Shown: positions 1 to 7,928 of the stretch, piece after piece
Position numbering within the stretch: the stretch's first letter is position 1
Layout of the letters: each line of letters opens with the position of its first letter
Source of the DNA: Flavobacterium phycosphaerae
GTDB taxonomy: Bacteria; Bacteroidota; Bacteroidia; Flavobacteriales; Flavobacteriaceae
Length of the DNA: 64,000 nt
Direction: 5' to 3'
Assembly: GCF_010119235.1 (NCBI RefSeq)
Contig: NZ_JAAATZ010000001.1
Coordinates: forward strand, 2,386,501 to 2,450,500
The notes under the pieces: model-generated
What the model was told of the DNA's origin: nothing
What the model saw: the letters and a program-made list of their open reading frames with translations, nothing else
Databases searched by the model: none
Position numbers and translations under genes: made by a program

Positions 1-584
1 ATGGCTTCATCGCTCATGATGGGAAGATAAGCACCACCGGCAACGCAACTGCCCATGACAGCAGCGATTTGAGTAATGCCCATGCTGCTCATCACCGCAT
101 TGTTTCGGAAGATACGTCCGAAGTGTTCTTTATCGGGGAAGATTTCATCCTGCATTGGGAGATACACTCCGGCTGAATCGACCAGGTATATTATAGGTAA
201 TCTATTTTCTATGGCTATTTCTTGGGCACGTAAGTTCTTTTTTCCGGTGATGGGGAACCAAGCTCCGGCTTTTACGGTGGCGTCATTGGCCACGACGATG
301 CATTGTTTTCCTTTGATGTAGCCTATTTTTACCACCACACCGCCTGATGGACACCCACCGTGTTCGGCATACATACCATCGCCGACAAAGGCACCGATTT
401 CGATGCTTTTGGCTTTTGGGTCGAGTAGGTAATCGATGCGTTCGCGGGCGGTCATTTTGCCCTCTGAATGCAGTTTTTCAATGCGTTTTTGACCTCCGCC
501 TAATTTTACTTTGGCGAAATGCTGTTTTAAATCGGATAGTAAGAGTTTGTTGTGGTCTTCGTTTTTATTGAAGTTGATGTCCAT
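1..584 (-). CDS. Acyl-CoA carboxylase carboxyltransferase (beta) subunit, methylcrotonyl-CoA-type, C-terminus cut by window
   Basis: Reading the minus strand from an ATG at 584 gives about 194 residues, starting MDINFNKNEDHN and open to the window edge, so only the N-terminal third to half is present. Visible family segments are an N-terminal KLGGGQKRIEKLHSEGKMTA-type region, ARERIDYLLDP, the VVANDATVKAGAW stretch and VDSAGVYLPMQDEIFPD followed by HFGRIF and GSCVAGGAY. These match biotin-dependent carboxyltransferase beta subunits, and the LP-QDE-FPD-HFGRIF pattern is most like methylcrotonyl-CoA carboxylase (leucine breakdown). Such enzymes move carboxyl from biotin to an acyl-CoA in the cytoplasm and normally have about 540 residues. 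Substrate assignment is inference; propionyl-CoA or geranyl-CoA carboxylase is possible. Confidence 0.88.
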   Translation of the reverse strand, partial: MDINFNKNEDHNKLLLSDLKQHFAKVKLGGGQKRIEKLHSEGKMTARERIDYLLDPKAKSIEIGAFVGDGMYAEHGGCPSGGVVVKIGYIKGKQCIVVANDATVKAGAWFPITGKKNLRAQEIAIENRLPIIYLVDSAGVYLPMQDEIFPDKEHFGRIFRNNAVMSSMGITQIAAVMGSCVAGGAYLPIMSDEA

Positions 585-635
585 GGCTAGAATTGTGCTT
601 TATTGGGTGTTGTTTTAGTATATGTTAACTGTTAA

Positions 636-674
636 ACGAACTAAAGTTCGTGTACCTGAAGCCCACTGGGCTTC
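636..674. repeat. Pair of adjacent short palindromes
   Basis: ACGAAC-TAAA-GTTCGT (636-651) is followed six bases later by GAAGCCC-act-GGGCTTC (658-674), two perfect hairpins side by side. They lie upstream of the carboxyltransferase gene and have no T-run, so a dispersed intergenic palindrome fits better than a terminator. Recall that similar units are common in Flavobacterium is knowledge-based and not checked here. Confidence 0.5.
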
Positions 675-760
675 CTCCTCTTAATATCAAATGTGCGCTA
701 AAATACGAAAACGTTTTCAAAATTTGAAAGTAAATGTGTTGAGATTAACGGCCGCATTTT

Positions 761-955
761 TTGCGCCTATTCGGTTTTACTGAGGTAGTACTTGTTATTA
801 CTTTAGGTTGTGCCAAGCTGACTAGGCAATGTCCCGAACTGACTAAGCAATGCGCCGAGCTGACTAGGCAATGTTGCGAACTGACTAGATTATGTTCCGA
901 GTTGACTAAGCAATGTTCTGAACTGACTAAGCAATGTACCGAACTTTTTGGTTAG
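761..955 (+). CDS. Possible 64-aa protein made of Cys/Leu heptad repeats
   Basis: I do not recognise a family. After 16 mostly hydrophobic residues the ORF consists of 21-nt units starting at 809, each encoding C-x-E-L-T-(K/R)-Q. Six are full and the seventh breaks down before the stop. Differences between units are mostly silent or conservative (GAA/GAG, CTG/TTG, TGT/TGC, AAG/AGG), as expected if the peptide is selected. Cys and Leu fall on heptad positions a and d, as in a coiled coil. No clear ribosome binding site or promoter was found, and the next gene has its own promoter. It may instead be a non-coding minisatellite. Confidence 0.3.
   Translation: MRLFGFTEVVLVITLGCAKLTRQCPELTKQCAELTRQCCELTRLCSELTKQCSELTKQCTELFG
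809..955 (+). repeat. 21-bp tandem repeat, about 6.5 copies
   Basis: Seven consecutive 21-bp units with core GAACTGACTAAGCAATG. Units 1 to 6 (809-934) are complete; unit 7 (935-955) diverges after the first nine bases. The repeat is in frame with the small ORF at 761-955. Confidence 0.85.
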
Positions 956-1000
956 GTGTCTTTGTTTGGGTAGTTTTTATTTTTTCCTGAAGACCACCCA

Positions 1001-1065
1001 ACGTACTTTTTAGCCCCGATGGGAGCGAGCTACCGTGTAGCGCGGACAGCGGGACAGCACGTACT
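1001..1065. repeat. GC-rich intergenic element bounded by 7-bp direct repeats
   Basis: A GC-rich block (about 1011-1058, containing AGCCCCGATGGGAGCGAGC and AGCGCGGACAGCGGGA) stands out from the AT-rich surroundings. It is bounded by ACGTACT at 1001-1007 and again at 1059-1065. The sequence resembles a dispersed element I recall from Flavobacterium intergenic regions, usually written as AGCCC-GAT then GCGGACAGCGGGA. The flanking direct repeats could be a target-site duplication. Confidence 0.5.
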
Positions 1066-1164
1066 GATAAAGTTTTGAGTGGTGCTCTTGAAGTTGGAAA
1101 AGGCGTTTGGGCGAATGTTAAGAAATTGTAAACACAAACAGGTTATTGCATGGATAAGTTAATA

Positions 1165-1192
1165 TTGAGTTAACATAATATAAATACCTTTG
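1165..1192 (+). promoter_or_regulatory. Bacteroidota-type promoter for the DUF47-pit genes
   Basis: TTG at 1165-1167, 17 bp, then TACCTTTG at 1185-1192 matches the Bacteroidota sigma-ABfr consensus (TTG-N17-23-TAnnTTTG). The predicted start near 1199 lies upstream of the ATG at 1214 and rules out an initiation codon at 1190. Confidence 0.65.
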
Positions 1193-1213
1193 CAGCATCA
1201 AAAAATCAATAAA

Positions 1214-1858
1214 ATGTCTTTAAACAGTATTTTCCAGTTTTTAGTTCCTAAGGATAAAAAATTCTTTCCTTTATTTGAGCAAGCCTCAGCCAATTTAATT
1301 CTGTTAGCCGAAACCCTGCACGAAGCGGTAAACGCTCCGAAATCGGAAAGAGAAGAATATTACAGAAAAGTGGAAGAGCTTGAAGCTACCATAGAAGAGA
1401 TAACGCATAAAACGCACTTAGAATTGAGTCGTAACTTTATCACGCCGTTTGACCGTGAGGATATTCACTCGTTAATCAAAGCGATTGATAACGTGGCGGA
1501 TAACATGCATGGTGCTGCCAGTAGAATGCGTTTGTACCAAATTGAGAAAATCACCAAATCGATTCGTAAATTGACGGAAATCAACTTAGAAGCTTGTCAA
1601 TTGATTGGTGTTGGAATTAAAGAATTGAAAGATTTGAAGAATCCGAAAGCGATTAAAGATACTTGTAAAAAAATCAACAAATTGGAAAGCAAAGCCGATT
1701 CGGTTTTTGACAAAGCCGTTGCGGATATTTTTGAAAACGAGACCGATGCTAAAAACATTATCAAATATAAAGAAGTATTGTCTGCCTTGGAAATGGCTTC
1801 TGATAAATGTAAAAGTGTGTCTAACGTAATGGAGCAAATCTCTGTTAAACACTCATAA
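1214..1858 (+). CDS. DUF47 family (PhoU-like) Pit accessory protein
   Basis: The 214-residue all-helical protein has the DUF47/PhoU-like pattern: MSLNSIFQFLVPKDKKFFPL at the start, then long acidic and basic helices including the THLELSRNFITPFDREDI segment typical of the family. These cytoplasmic proteins are encoded next to Pit phosphate transporters and are thought to modulate them. The ATG at 1214 is preferred because an upstream in-frame start at 1190 falls inside the -7 promoter element. The pit gene begins 21 bp downstream, so the two form an operon. Function beyond the Pit link is inferred from family and context. Confidence 0.87.
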   Translation: MSLNSIFQFLVPKDKKFFPLFEQASANLILLAETLHEAVNAPKSEREEYYRKVEELEATIEEITHKTHLELSRNFITPFDREDIHSLIKAIDNVADNMHGAASRMRLYQIEKITKSIRKLTEINLEACQLIGVGIKELKDLKNPKAIKDTCKKINKLESKADSVFDKAVADIFENETDAKNIIKYKEVLSALEMASDKCKSVSNVMEQISVKHS

Positions 1859-1879
1859 ATTATAACCAATTAGGAAATT

Positions 1880-3199
1880 ATGACATTACTAATTGTAATT
1901 ATAGTTCTGGCCCTGATATTTGACTATATCAATGGTTTTCACGATGCGGCTAACTCTATTGCTACGATTGTTGCCACTAAAGTATTAACGCCATTTCAAG
2001 CGGTAGTTTGGGCGGCTTTTTTTAACTTTTTGGCTTATTGGGTATTTGGATTTGGAGTAGCTGATACGGTAGCTAAGACGGCTAATACTGCCAGCATTGA
2101 CTTGGTGGTTATTTTGGCCGGGATTATTGCCGCTATTATTTGGAATTTATTCACTTGGTGGAAAGGAATTCCGTCCTCATCCTCACACACTTTGATTGGT
2201 GGTTTTGCAGGAGCAGCCATTGCTCATGGTTTTCGCGGAGTTACCGATGCGGAGCATTTTGGGTTTAAAATCGTAAACTGGTACAAAGCTGCTAAAGAAG
2301 GAGAATTGTTGCCTTCGGGAGTTTTTATAGTGATTTTATTTATTGTATTTGCGCCTTTATTGGGGATGATCATTTCGTATTTCATTTCGCTTTGGCTGAT
2401 GTATTCTTCTAAAAAGAATGTTTATCCTAAAATCTTTACCGTAGTTTTAATGGCATTGGTTTTTTGGTTTATGTCGACCGTAATGGTAGGCTACGAGGAT
2501 ATTAAAAAGCCAAGATTTGAAAGTGAGTTATGGAGCGTACTCTTTGAGCCGGCGAATATAAAATGGTTCTTGGTAGCTATTATATTTTACAGTTTAGCCA
2601 TATTTAATTTGTTCTTCAGTAGTTTTTCTACCGCCAAAGCAGAGAAGATTTTAAGAAAAATGCAGTTGTTATCTTCGGCCGCTTTCAGTTTGGGCCATGG
2701 TGGAAACGACTCGCAAAAGGTTATGGGTATCATTGCTGCTGCGGTAGCGGTGTTTTTGAAAACTCATCCGCATTTTAATATGTCTGACGGCTGGTTGGAT
2801 TTGAATGTGATTTTGCCGGACGAAGACAAAGGTATTAAATCGAATATGCCGGGCTGGATTCCGTTAACGTGTTATACGGTAATTGCCTTGGGAACTTTAA
2901 GTGGTGGTTGGAAAATTGTCAAAACGATGGGTTCTAAAATCACGAAAGTAACAGCTTTTGAAGGCGTTGTGGCTGAATCTGCCGGAGCATTGACGTTATT
3001 TACTACAGAGCATTTTAAGATTCCGGTATCAACTACCCATACCATTACGGGTTCTATTATTGGAGTAGGGGTAACTAAAAGAATCTCTGCCGTTAGATGG
3101 GGTGTAACCGTTAAGCTTTTATGGGCTTGGATATTGACCATTCCGGTTTCCGCTGTTTTGGCTGCGTTGACCTATTATTTCTTGAAATTATTTTTATAA
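1880..3199 (+). CDS. pit: Inorganic phosphate transporter, Pit/PHO-4 family
   Basis: This 439-residue polytopic inner-membrane protein carries both Pit signature segments: DYINGFHDAANSIATIVATK near residue 14 and the second repeat with SLGHGGNDSQKVMGI near residue 270, plus PVSTTHTITGSIIGVG near residue 385. Pit proteins import phosphate (often as a metal-phosphate complex) using the proton or sodium gradient. The central loop is long, as in Bacteroidota members. It directly follows the DUF47 gene and is closed by a strong terminator at 3217, upstream of a phosphate-type porin gene, so the region forms a phosphate uptake set. Confidence 0.93.
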   Translation: MTLLIVIIVLALIFDYINGFHDAANSIATIVATKVLTPFQAVVWAAFFNFLAYWVFGFGVADTVAKTANTASIDLVVILAGIIAAIIWNLFTWWKGIPSSSSHTLIGGFAGAAIAHGFRGVTDAEHFGFKIVNWYKAAKEGELLPSGVFIVILFIVFAPLLGMIISYFISLWLMYSSKKNVYPKIFTVVLMALVFWFMSTVMVGYEDIKKPRFESELWSVLFEPANIKWFLVAIIFYSLAIFNLFFSSFSTAKAEKILRKMQLLSSAAFSLGHGGNDSQKVMGIIAAAVAVFLKTHPHFNMSDGWLDLNVILPDEDKGIKSNMPGWIPLTCYTVIALGTLSGGWKIVKTMGSKITKVTAFEGVVAESAGALTLFTTEHFKIPVSTTHTITGSIIGVGVTKRISAVRWGVTVKLLWAWILTIPVSAVLAALTYYFLKLFL

Positions 3200-3216
3200 T
3201 CTTTTTATACTCAGAA

Positions 3217-3245
3217 AAGCCAACCGTTATCGTTGGCTTTTTTTA
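3217..3245 (+). terminator. Intrinsic terminator after pit
   Basis: AAGCCAAC-cgttatc-GTTGGCTT is a perfect 8-bp stem followed by a T-run to 3245. Confidence 0.85.
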
Positions 3246-3347
3246 TAAGCTATTTTTAATTGTTAAAAAATCATTTGCTAATCATTACTTAATCGTTAAA
3301 CCAAAACGAACACTAACTACGACAAACAACAAACAACAACACTACAC

Positions 3348-4571
3348 ATGAAAAAATCTTTACAATTACTGTTGCTGCTTTGCACAGCAACCATTTATTC
3401 TCAAATAACGATTGAGCAAACCAAGCATGATAATGACATAAAGTTATCGGCGCTTCCTTACTACAGTTACGGAAAGGGAATTGGTATGACTTCGCCGGAT
3501 AGTTTATTTCAATTAAATATTCGTTTTCGTTTGCAAAACCGAGTTACCTATATTAAGAACGAAGACGAAAGAGGAGCTTATGACGGGCAGATTCGTAGGT
3601 TGCGCTTGCGTTTTGACGGTTATGTAGGAAATCCTAAATTCTTGTATGCCATTCAATTATCGTTTGCACCCGGCGATGTAGGCGAAGTTAAAGAAGGAGA
3701 GAATATTAATATTATTCGAGATGCGGTAGTTTTTTATCGTCCTAACAAGCATTGGAATATTAGTTTCGGACAAACCAAATTACCGGGAAACCGTCAACGC
3801 GTGAATTCATCCGGAGGCTTGCAACTAACAGACAGAACCATCAACAATGCAAAGTTTACTATTGACCGTGATTTTGGTTTTCAAGTTCATCAAATGAATG
3901 AATACAAGGATAAGTTTTCGTATAATTTTAAAACGGCAGTTTCTACAGGTGAAGGTAGAAATGTAACCGGAAAGGCCGATGATGGGGTAGCCTTTACAGG
4001 TAAAGTAGAAGTATTGCCTTTTGGTGCTTTTGCCAAAGACGGGACTTATTTTGAAGGCGATGTGCTTCGCGAGAAAAAGCCTAAGTTGATGCTTTCAGGA
4101 GCTTTTCAACAGAACAACAGAGCTCGAAGAACTCAGGGTCAGTTAGGTAACGATTTGTTTGAACCCAAGACTATGAAATCAGTGCTGTTGGATGCTATGT
4201 TTAAATACAATGGTTGGGCCGCTATGATGAGTTATATGTCAAGAACCACTACTGAAAATGCTGTTGCTATTAACCCTTTAGATAGTACCGAAAGCAATTA
4301 TGTGTTTGTGGGTAATGGTTTTGATTATCAATTGAGTTATAATTTACGTTCTAATTATGAACTCATTGGTAGGTATTCGATACAAAAAATAGGGCATGAT
4401 ATCAGAACGTTAACGCCCAATACAAAAGAATACAGCTTTGGAGTTACCAAATACATTTGGGAACATACTTTTAAAATGCAAACCGAAGTTACTTTTGATG
4501 AATTGGATTATTTCAATGGGACTTCAAAGAAAAACTGGTACTTACGTTTTCAAGTAGAAATCGGAATTTGA
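3348..4571 (+). CDS. Phosphate-selective porin (OprO/OprP family)
   Basis: The 407-residue product has a signal peptide (MKKSLQLLLLLCTATIYSQ) and a body of alternating amphipathic strands ending in an aromatic-rich beta strand (NWYLRFQVEIGI), as in outer-membrane porins. Segments such as RRLRLRFDGYVGNPKFLYAI, ISFGQTKLPGNRQRVNSSGG and the repeated F-YQLSYNL pattern match the phosphate-selective porin O and P family (PF07396). It probably forms the outer-membrane channel feeding the Pit transporter encoded just upstream. A terminator separates it from pit, so it has its own promoter, which I could not place with confidence. True anion selectivity is inferred. Confidence 0.85.
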   Translation: MKKSLQLLLLLCTATIYSQITIEQTKHDNDIKLSALPYYSYGKGIGMTSPDSLFQLNIRFRLQNRVTYIKNEDERGAYDGQIRRLRLRFDGYVGNPKFLYAIQLSFAPGDVGEVKEGENINIIRDAVVFYRPNKHWNISFGQTKLPGNRQRVNSSGGLQLTDRTINNAKFTIDRDFGFQVHQMNEYKDKFSYNFKTAVSTGEGRNVTGKADDGVAFTGKVEVLPFGAFAKDGTYFEGDVLREKKPKLMLSGAFQQNNRARRTQGQLGNDLFEPKTMKSVLLDAMFKYNGWAAMMSYMSRTTTENAVAINPLDSTESNYVFVGNGFDYQLSYNLRSNYELIGRYSIQKIGHDIRTLTPNTKEYSFGVTKYIWEHTFKMQTEVTFDELDYFNGTSKKNWYLRFQVEIGI

Positions 4572-4591
4572 TATTCTTCTTTATAAATTTT

Positions 4592-4616
4592 AAGCGGCTT
4601 AACGGTCGCTTTTTTA
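4592..4616 (+). terminator. Weak intrinsic terminator after the porin
   Basis: AAGCG (4592-4596) and CGCTT (4607-4611) form a short stem followed by a T-rich tract. Confidence 0.5.
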
Positions 4617-4679
4617 TTTTTATAATTAACAATTGTTTTCACCAATAGTTCTTAAATTTATAAGCTAAAAACAATTCTT

Positions 4680-5447
4680 ATGAAAACTAAAATTTTACTA
4701 TTAGTGGTGGTGTTGCAAAGTGCGGTAACCGCTTTTTCACAAGGTAAAGAGGTAACCTATCGTGATGGTGAGCAAGCTTTGAGCGGTATTAGTGTTAGCC
4801 CGAAGAAATCGCTTGAGAGCAAACCGGGGATTTTAATTCTTCCTGCGTGGATGGGCATTGATGATCATGCTAAAGATACCGCTGCCAGACTGGCTGCCAT
4901 GGGGTATACGACATTTGTTGCCGATATTTATGGGGCTGGCAAGCGTCCGAAAAACTACAGCGAAGCCGGAGAAAAAGCCGGATACTTCAAAAAGAATATC
5001 AAAGAATACCATATCCGAATTAAGTTGGCTTTAGACCAATTGGTTAAACAAGGAGCTAATCCGGATAACATTGTGGTTTTGGGTTATTGTTTTGGTGGTA
5101 CCGGAGCTATTGAAGCTGCCAGAACCAATATGAAAGTAAAAGGAGTGGTATCATTTCACGGAGGATTAGGCAGAGATGTTACTAGAGATATTGATAAAAT
5201 TGCGTCCAAAGTATTGGTGCTTCACGGAGCCGATGATCCTTATGAATCAGCACAAGAGATAGCTGCTTTTCAGGAAGAAATGCGAAGAGCTGAAGCCGAT
5301 TGGCAAATGGTTTATTATGCCAAAGCCGTACATTCTTTTACCGATAAAAATGCTGGAAACGATAATTCAAAAGGAGCGGCTTACAACGAATTGGCAGACA
5401 AACGTTCTTGGGAAGCCCTGTTAGCTTTTTTGAAAGAGACCTTATAA
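4680..5447 (+). CDS. Secreted dienelactone hydrolase family protein
   Basis: A 255-residue alpha/beta hydrolase with an N-terminal signal peptide ending near FSQG, so it is probably periplasmic. The nucleophile elbow is GYCFGG (about residue 139), giving the cysteine nucleophile typical of dienelactone hydrolases; the acid lies in VLHGADDPY and the base in AVHSFTDKNAGND. Family members hydrolyse cyclic esters, but the substrate here is unknown. A plausible promoter (TTG, 17 bp, TAAATTTA) precedes the ATG, and a strong terminator follows, so the gene is monocistronic. Confidence 0.85.
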   Translation: MKTKILLLVVVLQSAVTAFSQGKEVTYRDGEQALSGISVSPKKSLESKPGILILPAWMGIDDHAKDTAARLAAMGYTTFVADIYGAGKRPKNYSEAGEKAGYFKKNIKEYHIRIKLALDQLVKQGANPDNIVVLGYCFGGTGAIEAARTNMKVKGVVSFHGGLGRDVTRDIDKIASKVLVLHGADDPYESAQEIAAFQEEMRRAEADWQMVYYAKAVHSFTDKNAGNDNSKGAAYNELADKRSWEALLAFLKETL

Positions 5448-5467
5448 CACAATTATTATTTAGTAAT

Positions 5468-5505
5468 GCAAAAGCCCAAAACAGTATACTGCTTTGGGCT
5501 TTTGC
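5468..5505. terminator. Strong hairpin terminator
   Basis: Arms 5468-5484 and 5489-5505 (GCAAAAGCCCAAA with TTTGGGCTTTTGC, one internal mismatch) close on a TATA loop. It ends the hydrolase transcript. Confidence 0.8.
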
Positions 5506-5514
5506 TTAGGTATA

Positions 5515-5581
5515 TAAAATACAAAAGTCGATCTGGAGCGATCGACTATTGCGGTGAGGTGTAACTTCCTTTCGGAATCCT
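5515..5581 (-). ncRNA. Putative structured small RNA with its own promoter and terminator
   Basis: On the minus strand TATATTTG (5587-5594), an exact -7 element, precedes about 65 nt of highly structured sequence. A GAGG...CCTC stem encloses TTCC-GAAA-GGAA with a GNRA tetraloop. It is followed by AGTCGATC-loop-GATCGACT (5526-5547) and the T-rich tail TTTTGTATTTT, a classic intrinsic terminator. There is no ORF. A clear -33 TTG was not found. The size and Flavobacterium setting make Flavo-1-type RNAs a comparison worth making, but I cannot confirm the family. Confidence 0.5.
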
Positions 5582-5597
5582 CGGTGCAAATATAGGT

Positions 5598-5672
5598 TTT
5601 AATTATGAGTTATGAATTATGAATTATGAGTTATTTTAAAAAAAATTAAACTTGCATTTCAACTCATAACTC
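5598..5672. repeat. Inverted arrays of ATGAGTT/AACTCAT units
   Basis: Short direct repeats (ATGAGTT, ATGAATT, ATGAATT, ATGAGTT at about 5605-5633) are answered by AACTCATAACTCATAACT at about 5659-5676 in inverted orientation, so the region can fold into a long AT-rich hairpin just after the lpxD stop codon. Confidence 0.6.
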
Positions 5673-5676
5673 ATAA

Positions 5677-6675
5677 CTATTTGTTTGAGTCTCTTACTAA
5701 TCTTTTTAGAATGGCCCATTGTTTTAAGGCATCACGAGCATCTATAGCCGGATAACCTAATACCGTTTTACCGGCTTCAATATCACACGCCACTCCAGAA
5801 CCGGCACCTACAATGGCTCCGTCTCCAATTGAAGTGTGGTCTTTTATCGAAGCACTTCCGCCTATAATCACCCCATTGCCTAAAGTTACTGAACCGGCTA
5901 AACCGGAATTTCCTGCCATAATACAGAATTTACCCAATTTAGAATTATGTCCGATTTGAACTAAATTATCAATTTTACAGCCATCGCCCAAAACGGTAGA
6001 GCTGAATTTACCTCGGTCTACACAAGAATTGGCGCCAATTTCGACTCCGTTCCCCAAAATTACATTTCCGATTTGCGGGATTTTGACCAAGCCTTTTTCC
6101 GGACAAGGGCGGAATCCGAATCCGTCTGCTCCGATGGTGCAATTGGGATGTAAAATACAATACATTCCGATATGACAACGTTCCCGAATTACAGTGCCTG
6201 ACCAAATGATGGTATGTTTTCCGATGGTGCATTCATCAAGAATAGTAACATTGGGATAAATAGTAACATTTTCGCCAATAACAACATTAGGACCTACATA
6301 ACAATTGGCGCCTATTTTAACTCCGTTTCCGAGAGAAACACTATCGTCAATAACAGCCGTTGGATGGATATCAACATGGAAAACTGGTGGAGACGGTGCA
6401 AAGAGGTTCAACACTTGCGACATGGCCAAATCCGCATTTTTTACTTTGATAAAAGCACGATTATTTCCGGGTTCAATACCAATATCTTGATTCACCACCG
6501 CAGCACAAGCTTTGGAAGTTTCCCAGTATTTTTCATATTTTTTGTTACCAATAAAAGAAATTTCGGTTTCAGTAGCGGTTTCTAATTGCTCGGGAGCTGT
6601 TATTTTTTGCGTAATACTGCCAACAATTTCGCCGCCTAAGATGTCGTTAATTTCCTGAATGGTGTATGTGTTCAT
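5677..6675 (-). CDS. lpxD: UDP-3-O-acylglucosamine N-acyltransferase (LpxD)
   Basis: The 332-residue protein has an N-terminal uridine-binding domain (about 1-100) and a left-handed beta-helix of hexapeptide repeats (VSLGNGVKIGANCYVGPNVV onward). The characteristic LpxD signature HPNCTIGADGFGF and the catalytic histidine motif VQIGHN are both present. LpxD adds the second 3-hydroxyacyl chain in lipid A synthesis, in the cytoplasm, using acyl-ACP. The length is typical. Other Raetz-pathway genes are not adjacent, so this may be one of two LpxD-like paralogues often found in Bacteroidota; that is recall, not visible here. Confidence 0.9.
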   Translation of the reverse strand: MNTYTIQEINDILGGEIVGSITQKITAPEQLETATETEISFIGNKKYEKYWETSKACAAVVNQDIGIEPGNNRAFIKVKNADLAMSQVLNLFAPSPPVFHVDIHPTAVIDDSVSLGNGVKIGANCYVGPNVVIGENVTIYPNVTILDECTIGKHTIIWSGTVIRERCHIGMYCILHPNCTIGADGFGFRPCPEKGLVKIPQIGNVILGNGVEIGANSCVDRGKFSSTVLGDGCKIDNLVQIGHNSKLGKFCIMAGNSGLAGSVTLGNGVIIGGSASIKDHTSIGDGAIVGAGSGVACDIEAGKTVLGYPAIDARDALKQWAILKRLVRDSNK

Positions 6676-6760
6676 AGTAGTTTTGATTTGGAATAAGTTC
6701 TCAAATAAATGAAAATGGATTTTAATATCCTAATATTTCCAACCTGAAAAATGGAATTGA

Positions 6761-7856
6761 TTATTCCTCTTTTTGTCCCATCATCATCAGATAGGCTTTT
6801 AAAAAGGCATCAATATTTCCGTTCATGACACTGTCAACATCGCTGGTTTCATAACCTGTTCGAACATCTTTGACCAATTTATAAGGTTGCATCACATAGT
6901 TACGGATTTGCGAACCCCATTCGATTTTCATTTTACCGGCTTCTATATCGGCGCGTTGTTCTTGTTGCTTTTTTAATTCAATTTCGTACAATTGAGAACG
7001 AAGCATTTGCATAGCTCGTTGTCGGTTGTCTTGCTGTGAACGTGTTTCAGAACATTGAATTTGAATTCCGGTAGGTTTGTGAACCAATTGTACTTTGGTT
7101 TCTACTTTGTTTACATTCTGACCACCGGCACCACTGGAGCGGGAAGTAGTAATTTCAATATCGGCCGGATTGATATCAATCTCGATACTGTCATCTACCA
7201 GCGGATATACATAAACAGAAGCAAAAGAAGTATGACGCTTGGCATTGCTGTCAAACGGAGAGATGCGCACTAAACGATGTACACCGTTTTCACCTTTTAA
7301 GTATCCGAAAGAATAATCGCCTTCAAATTCTAAGGTCACTGTTTTAATACCGGCAACCTCGCCTTCCTGGAAATTCAATTCTTTGATTTTATACCCTTCT
7401 TTTTCGCCCCACATCATATACATACGCATCAGCATAGAGGCCCAGTCGCAACTCTCAGTACCACCGGCACCGGCAGTAATTTGCAGCACGGCACTCAAAC
7501 TGTCACCTTCATCCGAAAGCATGTTTCGGAATTCAAGGTTTTCTATATGAGTATTAGTGAGCTCGTATTGATTATCGAGTTCTTCTTCGGTGGCATCACC
7601 TTCTTTGAAAAATTCGTAGATAATTTGAAGCTCTTCCGCCATGGCATTGCCTTTTTCGAAATCTTCGACCCATTTTTTCTTGGAACGGAGGTTTTTTACA
7701 ATGACTTCAGCTTCTTTGGCGTTATTCCAAAAGTTAGGCGCGAAGGTTTTTTCTTCTTCGTTGGTAATTTCTATAAGTTTGGCATCAATGTCAAAGATAC
7801 CTCCTCAACGCACCAAGGCGTTCTACAATACCTTTAATTTGTTCGGTATTTGTCAT
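6761..7856 (-). CDS. prfB: Peptide chain release factor 2, with programmed +1 frameshift
   Basis: The gene starts at the ATG at 7856, reads 21 codons ([21 protein letters not shown]) and meets an in-frame TGA at 7791-7793. A +1 shift at CTT-TGA-C continues as [15 protein letters not shown] to the stop at 6761, giving about 364 residues, the usual RF2 length. The downstream part has the GGQ motif ([16 protein letters not shown]) used for peptidyl-tRNA hydrolysis. RF2 recognises UGA and UAA, and low RF2 raises frameshifting, so the gene regulates itself. A single-frame annotation starting at 7642 would miss the first 71 residues. Confidence 0.95.
7791..7806 (-). other. RF2 autoregulatory frameshift site
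   Basis: On the minus strand the slippery CTT-TGA-C is preceded by the Shine-Dalgarno-like AGGAGG, arranged AGGAGG-TAT-CTT-TGA-C exactly as in classic prfB recoding sites. The AGGAGG pairs with the translating ribosome and promotes the shift. Confidence 0.95.
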
Positions 7857-7882
7857 AAATAATGTAGTTTTGTAGTCGCAAA

Positions 7883-7912
7883 TGTAGGGACAAGTCACGA
7901 CTTGTCCCTACA
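7883..7912. repeat. 30-bp perfect palindrome
   Basis: TGTAGGGACAAGT, a CACG loop, then ACTTGTCCCTACA: 13-bp perfect arms. It lies between prfB and the threonine aldolase gene and has no T-run. It resembles small dispersed palindromic elements of the TGTAGGG...CCCTACA type. Confidence 0.7.
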
Positions 7913-7928
7913 TAAAAATAAATTTTTT

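Noticed and set aside
809..955. CRISPR-like array from the 21-bp tandem repeat
   Set aside because: The units are directly adjacent with no spacers, and the substitutions follow a coding pattern.
1190..1213. Longer N-terminus for the DUF47 protein starting at 1190
   Set aside because: That TTG lies inside the TACCTTTG promoter element, so it would not be transcribed as part of the mRNA body; the ATG at 1214 fits the family.
5468..5660. A tRNA or rRNA in the structured intergenic region
   Set aside because: No acceptor stem, anticodon arm or CCA-type end is visible; the hairpins fit a small RNA and a terminator instead.
6008..6585. Plus- and minus-strand ORFs overlapping lpxD
   Set aside because: They are out-of-frame shadows of the hexapeptide repeats, whose periodic codons keep other frames open.
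7643..7862. Plus-strand ORFs antisense to prfB
   Set aside because: They are explained by the 5' portion of prfB before the frameshift site.
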